This document shows, piece by piece, positions 8,546-18,352 of a stretch of DNA of 38,524 bases (positions within the stretch are counted from its first letter, which is position 1; every line of letters starts with the position of its first letter). The DNA comes from Kordiimonas sp. (GTDB lineage: Bacteria; Pseudomonadota; Alphaproteobacteria; Sphingomonadales; Emcibacteraceae). A model generated the notes under the pieces. That model saw only the letters and a program-made list of their open reading frames with translations. It searched no databases and was not told the DNA's origin. The stretch spans positions 1 to 38,524 of the forward strand of contig PADB01000003.1 of the NCBI GenBank assembly GCA_002700365.1, written 5' to 3'. The position numbers were made by a program, and so were the translations under genes.

Positions 8546-9511
8546 TTATTTATCTTTTTCAATAACGTCTATGTTACCACTTCGGCTTTTTTCACGATAG
8601 GTGCCAGGGGTCATTCCCATTTTTTTTACAAAGGCCTTATTAAAAGCAGGGCCTGATTGATACCCAACAACCCAGGCGATTTGGTTAATGGGCATTGTGC
8701 TGCTGCGTAAAAGTGATGTGGCGCGCTGCATACGTAGCCTATTAAGATAGTTTATTGGCGTATCGCCGACAAGTTGGCGAAAACGATCACTGAGACCAGA
8801 GCGGCTCATTGTTGCTAATTGCGCGAGTTCTTCGAGCGACCAGTTTTTATCCAATTCCGCATGTAGCGCCGAGAGAACCCTGCGAATGCGGTGGTCATTA
8901 CAGGCGGCTTGCTGGGCCATAAACGGGGACGTTTTCCGCAAGCTATAGGTGGTCAGTAAGGCGATTAAAGCTTCGACCAGTCGCTTGCCAATAATTTCGC
9001 CCACATCCATATCCCGAATATCCTGACGCGACAACATAGATAATAGTGACCACAGTCCTGGGATGTTTTTGCGTTCTTCTACCGGAATAATCACCAAGGG
9101 GGCAATAATATCGGGGACAAGGTTAACGGTGTCAGGAGATATGCCAATATAAAATAAAGGGCTTTCTGCCTCGTTATCGCCGAGTTTGTTAAAGTCAAAA
9201 AGATCTATACTCGTTTGATCTGTGAATGTGGGTTTTTTTAGAGCAGATTGTTTTACTTCTTCAGATGATGTGGTCCAATAATGGACCTGGGGCCGGGTGA
9301 AGGCGACAACTGTGCCGGGTAAAATTTTTGTCGGGGGATTGTCTGGCGTATGCAGCCAGGCCGTCCCTTCCAGAAGGATATACAACAAGATAACCTTGTC
9401 TACATCAACACAGTAAGACCATGGCTTTTCCAGTTTGAGCATGCTGTGGTTGACAGAATTAACACGGATATCCGGGATAAAGGCATTTTCGTTTTCAAAT
9501 GCACTATTCAT
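8546..9511 (-). CDS. AraC-family transcriptional regulator (paralogue of its neighbour)
   Basis: 321 residues with the same architecture as the gene 19 nt downstream: cupin-type sensor (PGTVVAFTRPQVHYW, residues about 65-80) and C-terminal AraC helix-turn-helix (SLEELAQLATMSRSGLSDRF, then INYLNRLRMQRATSLL, GYQSGPAFNKAFVKKMG, TPGTYR). AGGGGACT ahead of the ATG is a good ribosome binding site. The sensor halves differ much more than the DNA-binding halves, which suggests the pair bind related operators but respond to different ligands. It sits behind the intradiol dioxygenase operon on the same strand, separated by 200 nt with a hairpin. Confidence 0.85.
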   Translation of the reverse strand: MNSAFENENAFIPDIRVNSVNHSMLKLEKPWSYCVDVDKVILLYILLEGTAWLHTPDNPPTKILPGTVVAFTRPQVHYWTTSSEEVKQSALKKPTFTDQTSIDLFDFNKLGDNEAESPLFYIGISPDTVNLVPDIIAPLVIIPVEERKNIPGLWSLLSMLSRQDIRDMDVGEIIGKRLVEALIALLTTYSLRKTSPFMAQQAACNDHRIRRVLSALHAELDKNWSLEELAQLATMSRSGLSDRFRQLVGDTPINYLNRLRMQRATSLLRSSTMPINQIAWVVGYQSGPAFNKAFVKKMGMTPGTYREKSRSGNIDVIEKDK

Positions 9512-9653
9512 ATTAGTCCCCTGTCGTATCGTGACTTAGAGTTGACGCTATTTTCTATCGTTATCCTCAGCGACGCATTCCATATTAGCACAATATAAAA
9601 GTGCTTGTTAATTATTGAGTAAAAACAAGCTTTTCGTCAGCATGAGTTATGCA

Positions 9654-9683
9654 AGAAAGCCGCGGGTTTCCCCGCAGCTTTCT
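9654..9683 (-). terminator. Hairpin after the intradiol dioxygenase gene
   Basis: Inverted repeat AGAAAGC-GCGGG / CCCGC-GCTTTCT with a 4-nt loop and a single mismatch. It lies 28 nt beyond the stop of the minus-strand dioxygenase gene. The T run is short (GCTTTCTTG), so termination may be weak. A second, smaller inverted repeat (GCTTGTT / AACAAGC) is at 9603-9630. Confidence 0.6.
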
Positions 9684-9710
9684 CATTATTCAATATGTGT
9701 TGTGGGTGTT

Positions 9711-10397
9711 TTAACGCACAGGCTTCCCGTGCTCTACTCCCCCAACAGGCGGCACCCAGCCTTCAGGGACGTCCTGCGGGTGACTACGGGCCGACATATC
9801 AATATTAAGGGTGCTGGTGCCGATATATTTATCACCGTCTTTTTTAATGTCAGCCCACAATCCATCGACACTTTCTTCCATCACGGCGATCACAATATCA
9901 TGGTCGTTGTGTGTGTCCTGGGGAACTTGACGGCTGTATTTTGCATCAGCGTAAATTTCCTGCGTTTCTGGCTCGGGGAAGTATACTTGCGATGTGATGA
10001 CGCAATCACCGTCTTTGTTATAGACTTTAAAATGAATATGGGTTGAACGTGTTGCGTACCAGCCGGGGAAAATCGTTGTGAAATGGACAGTGCCATTATC
10101 ATCTGAGTACTGATGTCCCCGCAGCCATTTTTCATCGTTCATAGGCCTTGTGAAAGATACGTCTTCGGGCTGAATGTCAGGATTCATGGGATAGCCGCTG
10201 TAGTTACCATGTGCGTCACAATGCCACAGCTCTACTTTTAAGCCAGATAGAGCTTCGCCCGTGGCGAGGTCGCGCAGATTGATATCCAGTTCGAAAGTAG
10301 AGCCTTCTTTGCCTTCGCGAATGTCGGACCGTTCAGGGCCACCATCGCCAAAATAGGGGCCTTCCACTGTCTCTGCTGCTTTTACGCGGTTAGTCAT
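9711..10397 (-). CDS. Intradiol ring-cleavage dioxygenase
   Basis: Fe(III) dioxygenase of the catechol 1,2- / protocatechuate 3,4-dioxygenase fold, which cleaves between two ring hydroxyls. 228 residues. All four iron ligands can be placed: Tyr66 (GNYS), Tyr114 (FPGWY), His120 and His122 (THIHF). The strand ELWHCDAHG before the first tyrosine is typical. The protein is shorter than catechol 1,2-dioxygenase and lacks its N-terminal dimerisation helices, so it belongs to the stand-alone, less characterised group; the substrate cannot be read off. AGGAGAG precedes the ATG. It lies 27 nt downstream of the CapA-like gene, so the two form one operon. Confidence 0.85.
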   Translation of the reverse strand: MTNRVKAAETVEGPYFGDGGPERSDIREGKEGSTFELDINLRDLATGEALSGLKVELWHCDAHGNYSGYPMNPDIQPEDVSFTRPMNDEKWLRGHQYSDDNGTVHFTTIFPGWYATRSTHIHFKVYNKDGDCVITSQVYFPEPETQEIYADAKYSRQVPQDTHNDHDIVIAVMEESVDGLWADIKKDGDKYIGTSTLNIDMSARSHPQDVPEGWVPPVGGVEHGKPVR

Positions 10398-10424
10398 GTC
10401 TTTCTCTCCTATGACGTGTACGGA

Positions 10425-11891
10425 TTATGAATTAACAGTTACGTACCCTGTATTATTATTAATTGTTATTGTTGTGCCGAAAGCGGCGGAATTTTTGATA
10501 ATCTTTTGTAAAATGCGTTCTGATTGTTCGGGATTTGCCCGTTTAGGGATGCCCAGATCAGAAACCGGGCCGTCAAAGCCTAAATCTACAGGCATTAATG
10601 ATATTCCCGTGAGTTTAGACTCTTCGAAATGACATTGGGCCACAGCCCCTTCGAAATAGTGTGCGGGGTGGCGCGCTGTACGACTGAAGAGCAGCTCAGC
10701 GTCTGTTATATCAGTCGTGTAGGGGTTAATGGCGTCTCCCTTGATGTCACCGAATTCGAAGCGGCGGTATGTTTCCCACGGCATGACTTCCTGCATATAG
10801 GCCTGACGCACAAATGAACCCAACCCATAAAAAATAGGCTTGCCTTTGTAAATTTCGATAGCACGGAAATCAAAGGGGCCATGGACACAGAAAATATCTG
10901 CCCCGTTATCAATGACGGCATGTGCCAGTTTCGCCAAAAAGTCTGGCGGCTGGGGTGTTTCGCCCATCATGCCGCCCCGGGGCATTTCCGGGTCGATTGA
11001 CCATTGGTGTGAATGTATGCTCACAACGGTGAAATTGGAAAATGTTGCGGCATTTTTTGTGTTACGAATGATGTCGTTGAAATCATCCGGATGCATGTCA
11101 TAGCTATAGCCAGGGGTATCAGACTTTTTGTACCACTGATTATTTATTTTTATTTTGTCATCATACACCATGACCGTAGGCAGTACAGGAAAGGCCCCGG
11201 GGAAGGCATAGTCATAGGTGGTGGCGAAATCATAGAGTTTGTCCCAAGCGTCTTCTGGTAGATTGATCGTGCGCGAGACACGTATTGTATTGGCACCTGG
11301 CCGGCCATTTGAATTGCCGATTTTTGCGGCGGGTGCAAAAATGGCGTCCTGCCCGTGATTGTTGCTTGAGGTGACGCTGATGGCAGCGACCCGACCTTTT
11401 GGGAGGTCTTTGTATACAGGGGCCTGCGCTTCCGTCAGGTGTTCGCCAAAGCCAACGGGGCTGATGCCAACGCGCCGCAAATGATCGTCCGTCTCCCGGT
11501 TACCTTCCAGCCCAAAATCAAACAGACGGTTATTGGCGCGTGTCATGATGGAAAAACCAATATTTGCCAGGTCGTCAGAGACGACGGGGTCCGCCATGAC
11601 GAGGAATGCAAAAACGCCATAGTGATGGCCCTTGAATTCGTGCCAGTTGGCAATGGCCTGCTCAAGATTGCCGATGGCAAAATCAGCCTGTTGGAAGGGG
11701 GCGATGGCCTCTTTTACTGCGGGGTCGTCTAGTTGTGAAATCGGGCGGGTCATGACGACATCGCCTGCAAGCGCGACTGTGAAGTCCCCTTTAATTGACA
11801 TGGGTATGTCGCGTTCAGGTGACAGTTTTGGATTGTCCGTAACAGTAGAGGCCGTGCTATGGACTAATGTAGATTGTTTTTTGTCGGGCAT
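10425..11891 (-). CDS. CapA-family (metallophosphatase-fold) protein
   Basis: 488 residues of the PGA_cap/CapA family, a calcineurin-like metallophosphatase fold best known from poly-gamma-glutamate capsule synthesis. Visible motifs are LAGDVV (residues 41-46), GNLEQAI (74-80), RANNRLFDFG (118-127), SIHSHQW and the closing VHGPFDF ... KPIFYGLGSFV. The usual ANNH motif reads ANNR here, so a conserved histidine is replaced by arginine. There is no signal peptide or membrane anchor, unlike capsule CapA proteins, so a cytoplasmic enzyme is more likely. It is the first gene of an operon with an intradiol dioxygenase, which points to a catabolic role such as a hydrolytic step; that is inference. 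Start is the ATG at 11891 with a weak ribosome binding site; an in-frame ATG at 11801 is possible. Confidence 0.75.
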   Translation of the reverse strand: MPDKKQSTLVHSTASTVTDNPKLSPERDIPMSIKGDFTVALAGDVVMTRPISQLDDPAVKEAIAPFQQADFAIGNLEQAIANWHEFKGHHYGVFAFLVMADPVVSDDLANIGFSIMTRANNRLFDFGLEGNRETDDHLRRVGISPVGFGEHLTEAQAPVYKDLPKGRVAAISVTSSNNHGQDAIFAPAAKIGNSNGRPGANTIRVSRTINLPEDAWDKLYDFATTYDYAFPGAFPVLPTVMVYDDKIKINNQWYKKSDTPGYSYDMHPDDFNDIIRNTKNAATFSNFTVVSIHSHQWSIDPEMPRGGMMGETPQPPDFLAKLAHAVIDNGADIFCVHGPFDFRAIEIYKGKPIFYGLGSFVRQAYMQEVMPWETYRRFEFGDIKGDAINPYTTDITDAELLFSRTARHPAHYFEGAVAQCHFEESKLTGISLMPVDLGFDGPVSDLGIPKRANPEQSERILQKIIKNSAAFGTTITINNNTGYVTVNS

Positions 11892-12477
11892 AATGTTTGC
11901 TCATTTGTCGTCATTAAAGTGGGGCCACATGTTCCTGATTTTTAAGAGCGATCGTCTCTTGTAAAGCACGAACATAAATATACGAATTATGGTCCCATTT
12001 TTTATCGTGTTTTGACATCCCTATTTTCGTTCCATCAACGTATATGGTGGGGATAAAATAGACGCGATAGCCTGCAGCAGGAATATGATGTCCAATTTAC
12101 CTGAGACGGTGAGGCGTAAATTGTTTGTGAGACAATAGCTCTGGCATCTTAATAATAGTAATTATGATTATGATCTGTTGCGGGTTATTTTAGAAAGTAT
12201 ATATAATTCATAGCCTTAAGGTGATTTTGGTCATCTAAATAAAGATCCAAAGACTTCTGATCGGAGTGAGCAAAAGAGCTGTGGGCTGAATCATGATTTA
12301 GGACAATCGATTCAGGACTTGGAGTATCGCCATTTTTGCTGAGATGAAACATCAATAAGCACATATCGACATTCGTTTACGGCGGCGATGTGATGAGACG
12401 CGCTGTCATTAGGGAGATAGATAAGAGCAAGTTCGCGCTTATCTAATCGGATATGAGGGAAACGGAGGAGGTCCTAG
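11892..12477. other. Divergent promoter region between the CapA operon and the Rieske dioxygenase operon
   Basis: 586 nt with no gene I can support. It must drive both directions. One good promoter for the rightward operon is annotated separately. The remainder is AT-rich with no strong inverted repeat. The long leader (about 270 nt) before the dioxygenase gene has no recognisable riboswitch. Confidence 0.5.
12178..12207 (+). promoter_or_regulatory. Probable sigma-70 promoter of the Rieske dioxygenase operon
   Basis: TTGCGG at 12178-12183 and a perfect TATAAT at 12202-12207, separated by 18 bp. It would place the transcript start near 12214 and leave a leader of about 265 nt. Confidence 0.5.
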
Positions 12478-13815
12478 ATGTCTCAACAAAATGGAAAAAT
12501 TGCCCCGGCGAGGGGGTGGAACGACTGGTCAAAGGAAGGGGTTGCAGAGCTTATCAACCATGAGACTGGCGTTCAGGATACACGTTGTTATGCCGATGAA
12601 GGTGTATATCAGCGGGAATTGGAGCAAATCTTCGCGAAATGCTGGATTTGTGTCGGCCACGAAAGCCAGATTCCTAATGTTGGTGATTTTATCACGACAC
12701 AAATTGGCGAAGATCCGGTTATTGTAACGCGTGATCGTGATAATTCAGTTCATGTGCTGCTGAACCAGTGCCGTCACCGTGGCGTAAAAGTTGCCCGCGG
12801 CGATTATGGTAATAGCCGTTCCTTTACCTGTTCCTATCACGGCTGGTGCTTTGGCAGTAATGGCGACCTTTTGGGCATGCCACAGGAAGATGCTCATAAC
12901 GGCCAGCTGGATAAATCCAAATGGGGCCTGAAGACCGTTGCTAAGGTTGACACCTATAAAGGGTTGATCTTTGCCACATGGGATGAGAATGCGGAGCCGC
13001 TGCTGGATTATCTCGGCGAGGCGACATGGTACATGGACGGCGTACTGGACCGTAGCCCGGGTGGTATCGAAATCGTGAACACCCATAAATGGCGTGTTAA
13101 GTGTAACTGGAAATGGGGTGCAGAGCAGCATGTGACAGACTTCTACCATGCGCCAATTTCGCATATTTCCTACATTTCAGCCCTTGTACCAGAAGCGACT
13201 ATTCACCAGTTTACCAGTGCGCCAGTTATTGGATTGCAATATTCTTCGCCTGAATTGGGTCATGGTACGGGTTGGTTTACATCGCCGAATGAGGTTGAAA
13301 ACCAGAAATTGGCTAAATCGCACACTGACACTGTCATTAAGTTCTTCGAAGATGTACATATCCCGGCAGTGACAGAGCGTCTGGGTAAAACACGGGCATT
13401 GGAAATGACCGTGAGCCACATGAATATTTTCCCTAACCTGACCTTTAATAAAGGACAGGGATATATGCGTCTTTGGCAACCGATCGGTCCGAATGAGATG
13501 GAAGTTATTAGTTACATCTTTGTGGACAAGGATTGGCCGGATCATATCAAAGAAGAGTGGGAACGTTCTGCAACACGTATGTTCTCTCCTGCCGGGCCAT
13601 TGGAGCAGGATGATGCCGAAAATGCCTTTGCGGCGCAAATGGGAGTTTCTGGGCATATTGCGGGTCAGAATACGCTGAATATCCAAATGGGTGATCCATT
13701 GGATGCGGAAGCTATCGGTGACTTTGAAGGGCCCGGGAATATTTCTTTCGTTTATTCCGAATTGGCATTGCGCGGTTTCTATCGCCGTTGGGCCAATCTG
13801 ATGAGCGATGATTAA
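12478..13815 (+). CDS. Rieske aromatic ring-hydroxylating dioxygenase, alpha subunit
   Basis: Catalytic subunit that adds O2 to an aromatic ring as a cis-dihydrodiol. 445 residues, normal length. Rieske [2Fe-2S] ligands are Cys98, His100, Cys118 and His121 (CRHRG ... CSYHGW). The mononuclear iron site is His224 and His229 in DFYHAPISH, with bridging Asp221 and the third ligand in EQDDAEN (residues 377-382). AGGAGG lies just before the ATG. The beta subunit follows 17 nt later, making an alpha-beta type oxygenase. No ferredoxin or reductase gene is present anywhere in the window, so electrons must come from a shared system elsewhere. The substrate is not identifiable from motifs; an aromatic acid or biaryl compound is possible. 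Confidence 0.93.
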   Translation: MSQQNGKIAPARGWNDWSKEGVAELINHETGVQDTRCYADEGVYQRELEQIFAKCWICVGHESQIPNVGDFITTQIGEDPVIVTRDRDNSVHVLLNQCRHRGVKVARGDYGNSRSFTCSYHGWCFGSNGDLLGMPQEDAHNGQLDKSKWGLKTVAKVDTYKGLIFATWDENAEPLLDYLGEATWYMDGVLDRSPGGIEIVNTHKWRVKCNWKWGAEQHVTDFYHAPISHISYISALVPEATIHQFTSAPVIGLQYSSPELGHGTGWFTSPNEVENQKLAKSHTDTVIKFFEDVHIPAVTERLGKTRALEMTVSHMNIFPNLTFNKGQGYMRLWQPIGPNEMEVISYIFVDKDWPDHIKEEWERSATRMFSPAGPLEQDDAENAFAAQMGVSGHIAGQNTLNIQMGDPLDAEAIGDFEGPGNISFVYSELALRGFYRRWANLMSDD

Positions 13816-13832
13816 GGGGTAGGAGAGACACA

Positions 13833-14390
13833 ATGACACAGACACAAAAATCCCAAGCTGCTGCGAATATGACGCTGGTCTCTGCGGATGTCTATTATGA
13901 GCTGGTGCAGTTTTATAATATGGAAGCCCGTCTGTTGGATGGCTTTAACTATCCTGAATGGAATAAAATGCTGGCTGACGATATTCATTATTATCAGCCG
14001 GTGCGGGCTGTGACCTATGATAACCAAATGCGTGAAGGATATAACGCAGGTTATGGTGGTTATGTCTTTGATGAAGACAAGGAACGCATGGAAATTCGTT
14101 TCAAGAAGTTTGAAACAGAGTTAGGTGTTTCCGATAACCCGCGTCCTTTGATGCGCCATATGGTCAGCAACATTACAGCGACGGTGAGCGAAGACGGGAA
14201 TGAATATGAGGTGGTTTCCTACTTTATGGTTCAGCGTTTCCGTCATAACCGTTACCAGGATTTTTATACTGGTCAGCGGACAGATAAATTGCGCCGTGCT
14301 TCAAACGAATATGGCTGGGAAATTTATGACCGCGAAATACTGCTGGATCAGACGCAGTTTATCGGTGGTACGACAAGCTTCTTCTTCTAG
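13833..14390 (+). CDS. Ring-hydroxylating dioxygenase, beta subunit
   Basis: 185-residue small subunit with the cystatin/NTF2-like fold that holds the alpha3beta3 hexamer together. Typical features are the N-terminal helix with EARLLDGFNYPEWNKMLADDIHYYQP, the PRPLMRHMVSNI strand and the C-terminal FYTGQRTDKLRR ... WEIYDREILLDQT. It is at the usual distance behind the alpha gene, with GGTAGGAGAGA as ribosome binding site. Two hairpin terminators follow. Confidence 0.92.
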   Translation: MTQTQKSQAAANMTLVSADVYYELVQFYNMEARLLDGFNYPEWNKMLADDIHYYQPVRAVTYDNQMREGYNAGYGGYVFDEDKERMEIRFKKFETELGVSDNPRPLMRHMVSNITATVSEDGNEYEVVSYFMVQRFRHNRYQDFYTGQRTDKLRRASNEYGWEIYDREILLDQTQFIGGTTSFFF

Positions 14391-14423
14391 GACGCTATTA
14401 CAACGGGCTTTGAGCCAACTTGC

Positions 14424-14480
14424 GTAATCATTCCGTTTATATGTTTCGGCATGTAAACGGGGTGATTACCGCCTTTTTTC
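14424..14480 (+). terminator. Long-stem terminator of the dioxygenase operon
   Basis: A 20-bp stem (14424-14443 with 14450-14469, including several G-U pairs) with loop TTTCGG is followed by CGCC and six T residues. It lies 34 nt after the beta-subunit stop. Confidence 0.8.
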
Positions 14481-14499
14481 AGAAGCCTTATACAATATT

Positions 14500-14540
14500 C
14501 AGGTCAGGACAGTTCAAATGTGCCTGGCCTGTTTTTTTTT
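14500..14540 (+). terminator. Second terminator hairpin
   Basis: CAGGTCAGGACA at 14500-14511 pairs with TGCCTGGCCTG at 14521-14531 (one bulge, one G-U) and is followed by nine T residues. Together with the preceding hairpin it forms a tandem barrier between the dioxygenase operon and the convergent LysR gene. Confidence 0.7.
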
Positions 14541-14587
14541 GTATGTGTGTTTATGTGATGAAGACAGTTTCCTGACGCCCGCCATGC

Positions 14588-16699
<2,112 letters not shown>

Positions 16700-16720
16700 G
16701 CCGGACAATATAATAAAGGA

Positions 16721-16755
16721 AAACGCCGCGCATTAAGTTGTGCGGCGTTTTTTAT
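16721..16755 (+). terminator. Terminator of frmA
   Basis: AAACGCCGC / GCGGCGTTT stem (9 bp plus an inner CA/TG pairing across a bulge) followed by six T residues. Confidence 0.85.
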
Positions 16756-16778
16756 GTGGTGCGTGGACTGGTTTCCAT

Positions 16779-16808
16779 AAAAAAGGCCCCTGATGAACAG
16801 GGGCCTTT
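16779..16808 (-). terminator. Terminator of the cold-shock gene
   Basis: AAAGGCCCCTG / CAGGGGCCTTT is a perfect 11-bp stem with a 5-nt loop; on the minus strand it runs into six T residues. It ends the cold-shock transcript. Confidence 0.88.
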
Positions 16809-16861
16809 CGAAATTCGGTGCTGAGGGCAATATGAATAAACTGCCGTCAGTATCAATTCAT

Positions 16862-17068
16862 TTAGTCGATGACTTTAAGATCAGCTGCAGCTTCTTTACC
16901 GCGATTAACCACGATTTCGTAGCTGACTTTTTGACCTTCAAGAAGTGTAGTCAAGCCAGCTTCTTCAATTGCTGAAATATGAACGAATACGTCTTTTGCG
17001 CCTTCGTCCGGGCTGATGAAGCCGAAACGCTTGTCTGGGTTATACCATTTTACAGTACCGGTTGCCAT
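16862..17068 (-). CDS. Cold-shock domain protein (CspA family)
   Basis: 68 residues, a single cold-shock domain that binds single-stranded RNA and DNA as an RNA chaperone. RNP1 is present as RFGFIS and RNP2 as VFVHIS; the start [10 protein letters not shown] and the closing AADLKVID are typical of alphaproteobacterial paralogues. GGAGATTACAAA precedes the ATG. The upstream leader contains a perfect 10-bp inverted repeat that may be a cold-responsive structure. Confidence 0.95.
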   Translation of the reverse strand: MATGTVKWYNPDKRFGFISPDEGAKDVFVHISAIEEAGLTTLLEGQKVSYEIVVNRGKEAAADLKVID

Positions 17069-17436
17069 TTTGTAATCTCCTGAATTCTGACAATCATTTT
17101 CTATTTCATAAAAACCTGAAATAGAACAGAGCTGGTCACTCTCACTATGGTATGGGTATTATCACTCTAAAATACAGGAGACGTCAGACAACGTATCTTG
17201 ACCTATAAAAAGGGTATTGCTTAAAGCGTAAATCGTGACCTTACCACAAAGGAGCATACAACTCTTACCATTGCTTATACAGGTCATCGCGAAAACTGGC
17301 AATATTTATTCATGGTATGTCGCTATTATCTTTTTATGTTTTGTGTTTAGGGCATAAAACAGTTATGGCCTGCGCGGCTGGTCGCACAGGCCATAGATTA
17401 AAGGCAGCAGATTTTCGTTGAAACGTCAGTTTCTAT
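17069..17436. other. Cold-shock gene leader and downstream flank of the hydrolase
   Basis: No gene. The left part is the promoter and leader of the cold-shock gene, with a hairpin annotated separately. At 17364-17395 an inverted repeat (TATGGCCTG-GCG / CGC-CAGGCCATA) follows the stop of the dienelactone hydrolase gene and is its likely terminator, although no long T run follows. Confidence 0.5.
17099..17126 (-). promoter_or_regulatory. Perfect inverted repeat in the cold-shock gene leader
   Basis: TTCTATTTCA (17099-17108) and TGAAATAGAA (17117-17126) pair perfectly around an 8-nt loop, about 30 nt upstream of the cold-shock start codon and before its ribosome binding site. It could act as a temperature-sensitive RNA element or as a protein binding dyad. 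Confidence 0.45.
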
Positions 17437-18138
17437 CTATGTGAAAAGTTGTGCTGTACAGATATCCAGCGAATCTTGCGCATTCGCTGCCAAAAGTTCA
17501 TTGTCACTTTCCAGATCTGTAAGAAAGCCGTGTGCGGAACCATCGTAGACTTTCAGCTTCAGGTTAGAGTTTTGTGCAGCGATAGCAACGGTTTGTTCTG
17601 TGACCTCTGTCCCGACACGATCATCTTCCCAGCCCATCAATACGGTAACAGGCGTGTTAATGTCTGCCATGTAGTCCAGGGGTGTAGGAATAGCATCCGC
17701 ATTGGGAAGTCCCTGTGGGAACGGGTAGTAGGCGACCAGTTCATCTGTGTAACCGCGGCGCGCCAGTTCAAGAACCCATGTGCCTCCCAGGCAGAAACCG
17801 ACAACGGCATTGATGTCCTGTTCCTTCAGGAAAACCTCCAACTGATCAAGATAAGTTTTGTCCATTACCTTATGGCGGCGTTCAAAGGCTGCCTCACGGG
17901 TGACTTCAGGTAATTCTTCCAACTTTGAGAAGGGATTGACGAGAAAAACCTGACTGCCTTTGTCTGCAAGATATGTTGAGAAGCTTTGATAAAATGGATT
18001 GGCACCATAAATATCAGGCAAAATTGCAATACGGCGTTGGTTGTCTGTGCCACCGAAAACCAGAGCGTCGATGTCTCCGTTAATTTCCGTATAGCTGGCG
18101 GGTTCAGGTAGCGATGAAAGTCTATCTCTGTGGCACAT
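17437..18138 (-). CDS. Dienelactone hydrolase family protein
   Basis: 233 residues of the alpha/beta-hydrolase DLH family, which opens dienelactones and other cyclic esters in ortho-cleavage pathways. The catalytic triad can be placed as Cys116 (GFCLGG nucleophile elbow), Asp172 or Asp173 (GWEDDR) and His203 (SAHGF). The start at 18138 is chosen because TGGAGAAAG lies 5-6 nt before it; the ATG at 18159 includes that sequence in its codons. It is a natural partner of the intradiol dioxygenase 7 kb away, but stands as a single gene here. Confidence 0.88.
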   Translation of the reverse strand: MCHRDRLSSLPEPASYTEINGDIDALVFGGTDNQRRIAILPDIYGANPFYQSFSTYLADKGSQVFLVNPFSKLEELPEVTREAAFERRHKVMDKTYLDQLEVFLKEQDINAVVGFCLGGTWVLELARRGYTDELVAYYPFPQGLPNADAIPTPLDYMADINTPVTVLMGWEDDRVGTEVTEQTVAIAAQNSNLKLKVYDGSAHGFLTDLESDNELLAANAQDSLDICTAQLFT

Positions 18139-18352
18139 ATGCTTTCTCCAGATGGGCAATTTGTAAGCGGCGCAGTGTAGCAGGATGCTATAGCAACTAC
18201 GATATGCACTGGCCGATAATTATTAATCAATCGTCTAGAAAACAATATCTTTAATGATAAGTTTGAGGGCGGTTTTACATGCGTGGATCATGTGGGAGGT
18301 TTGTGTTGCCGAAGATTAATGATAGTTTTAGGGGTAAAACAGAGAGGCGATT

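Noticed and set aside
13177-13845. 222-codon minus-strand ORF opposite the Rieske alpha subunit
   Set aside because: Antisense shadow of an intact alpha subunit with all metal ligands; no start signals.
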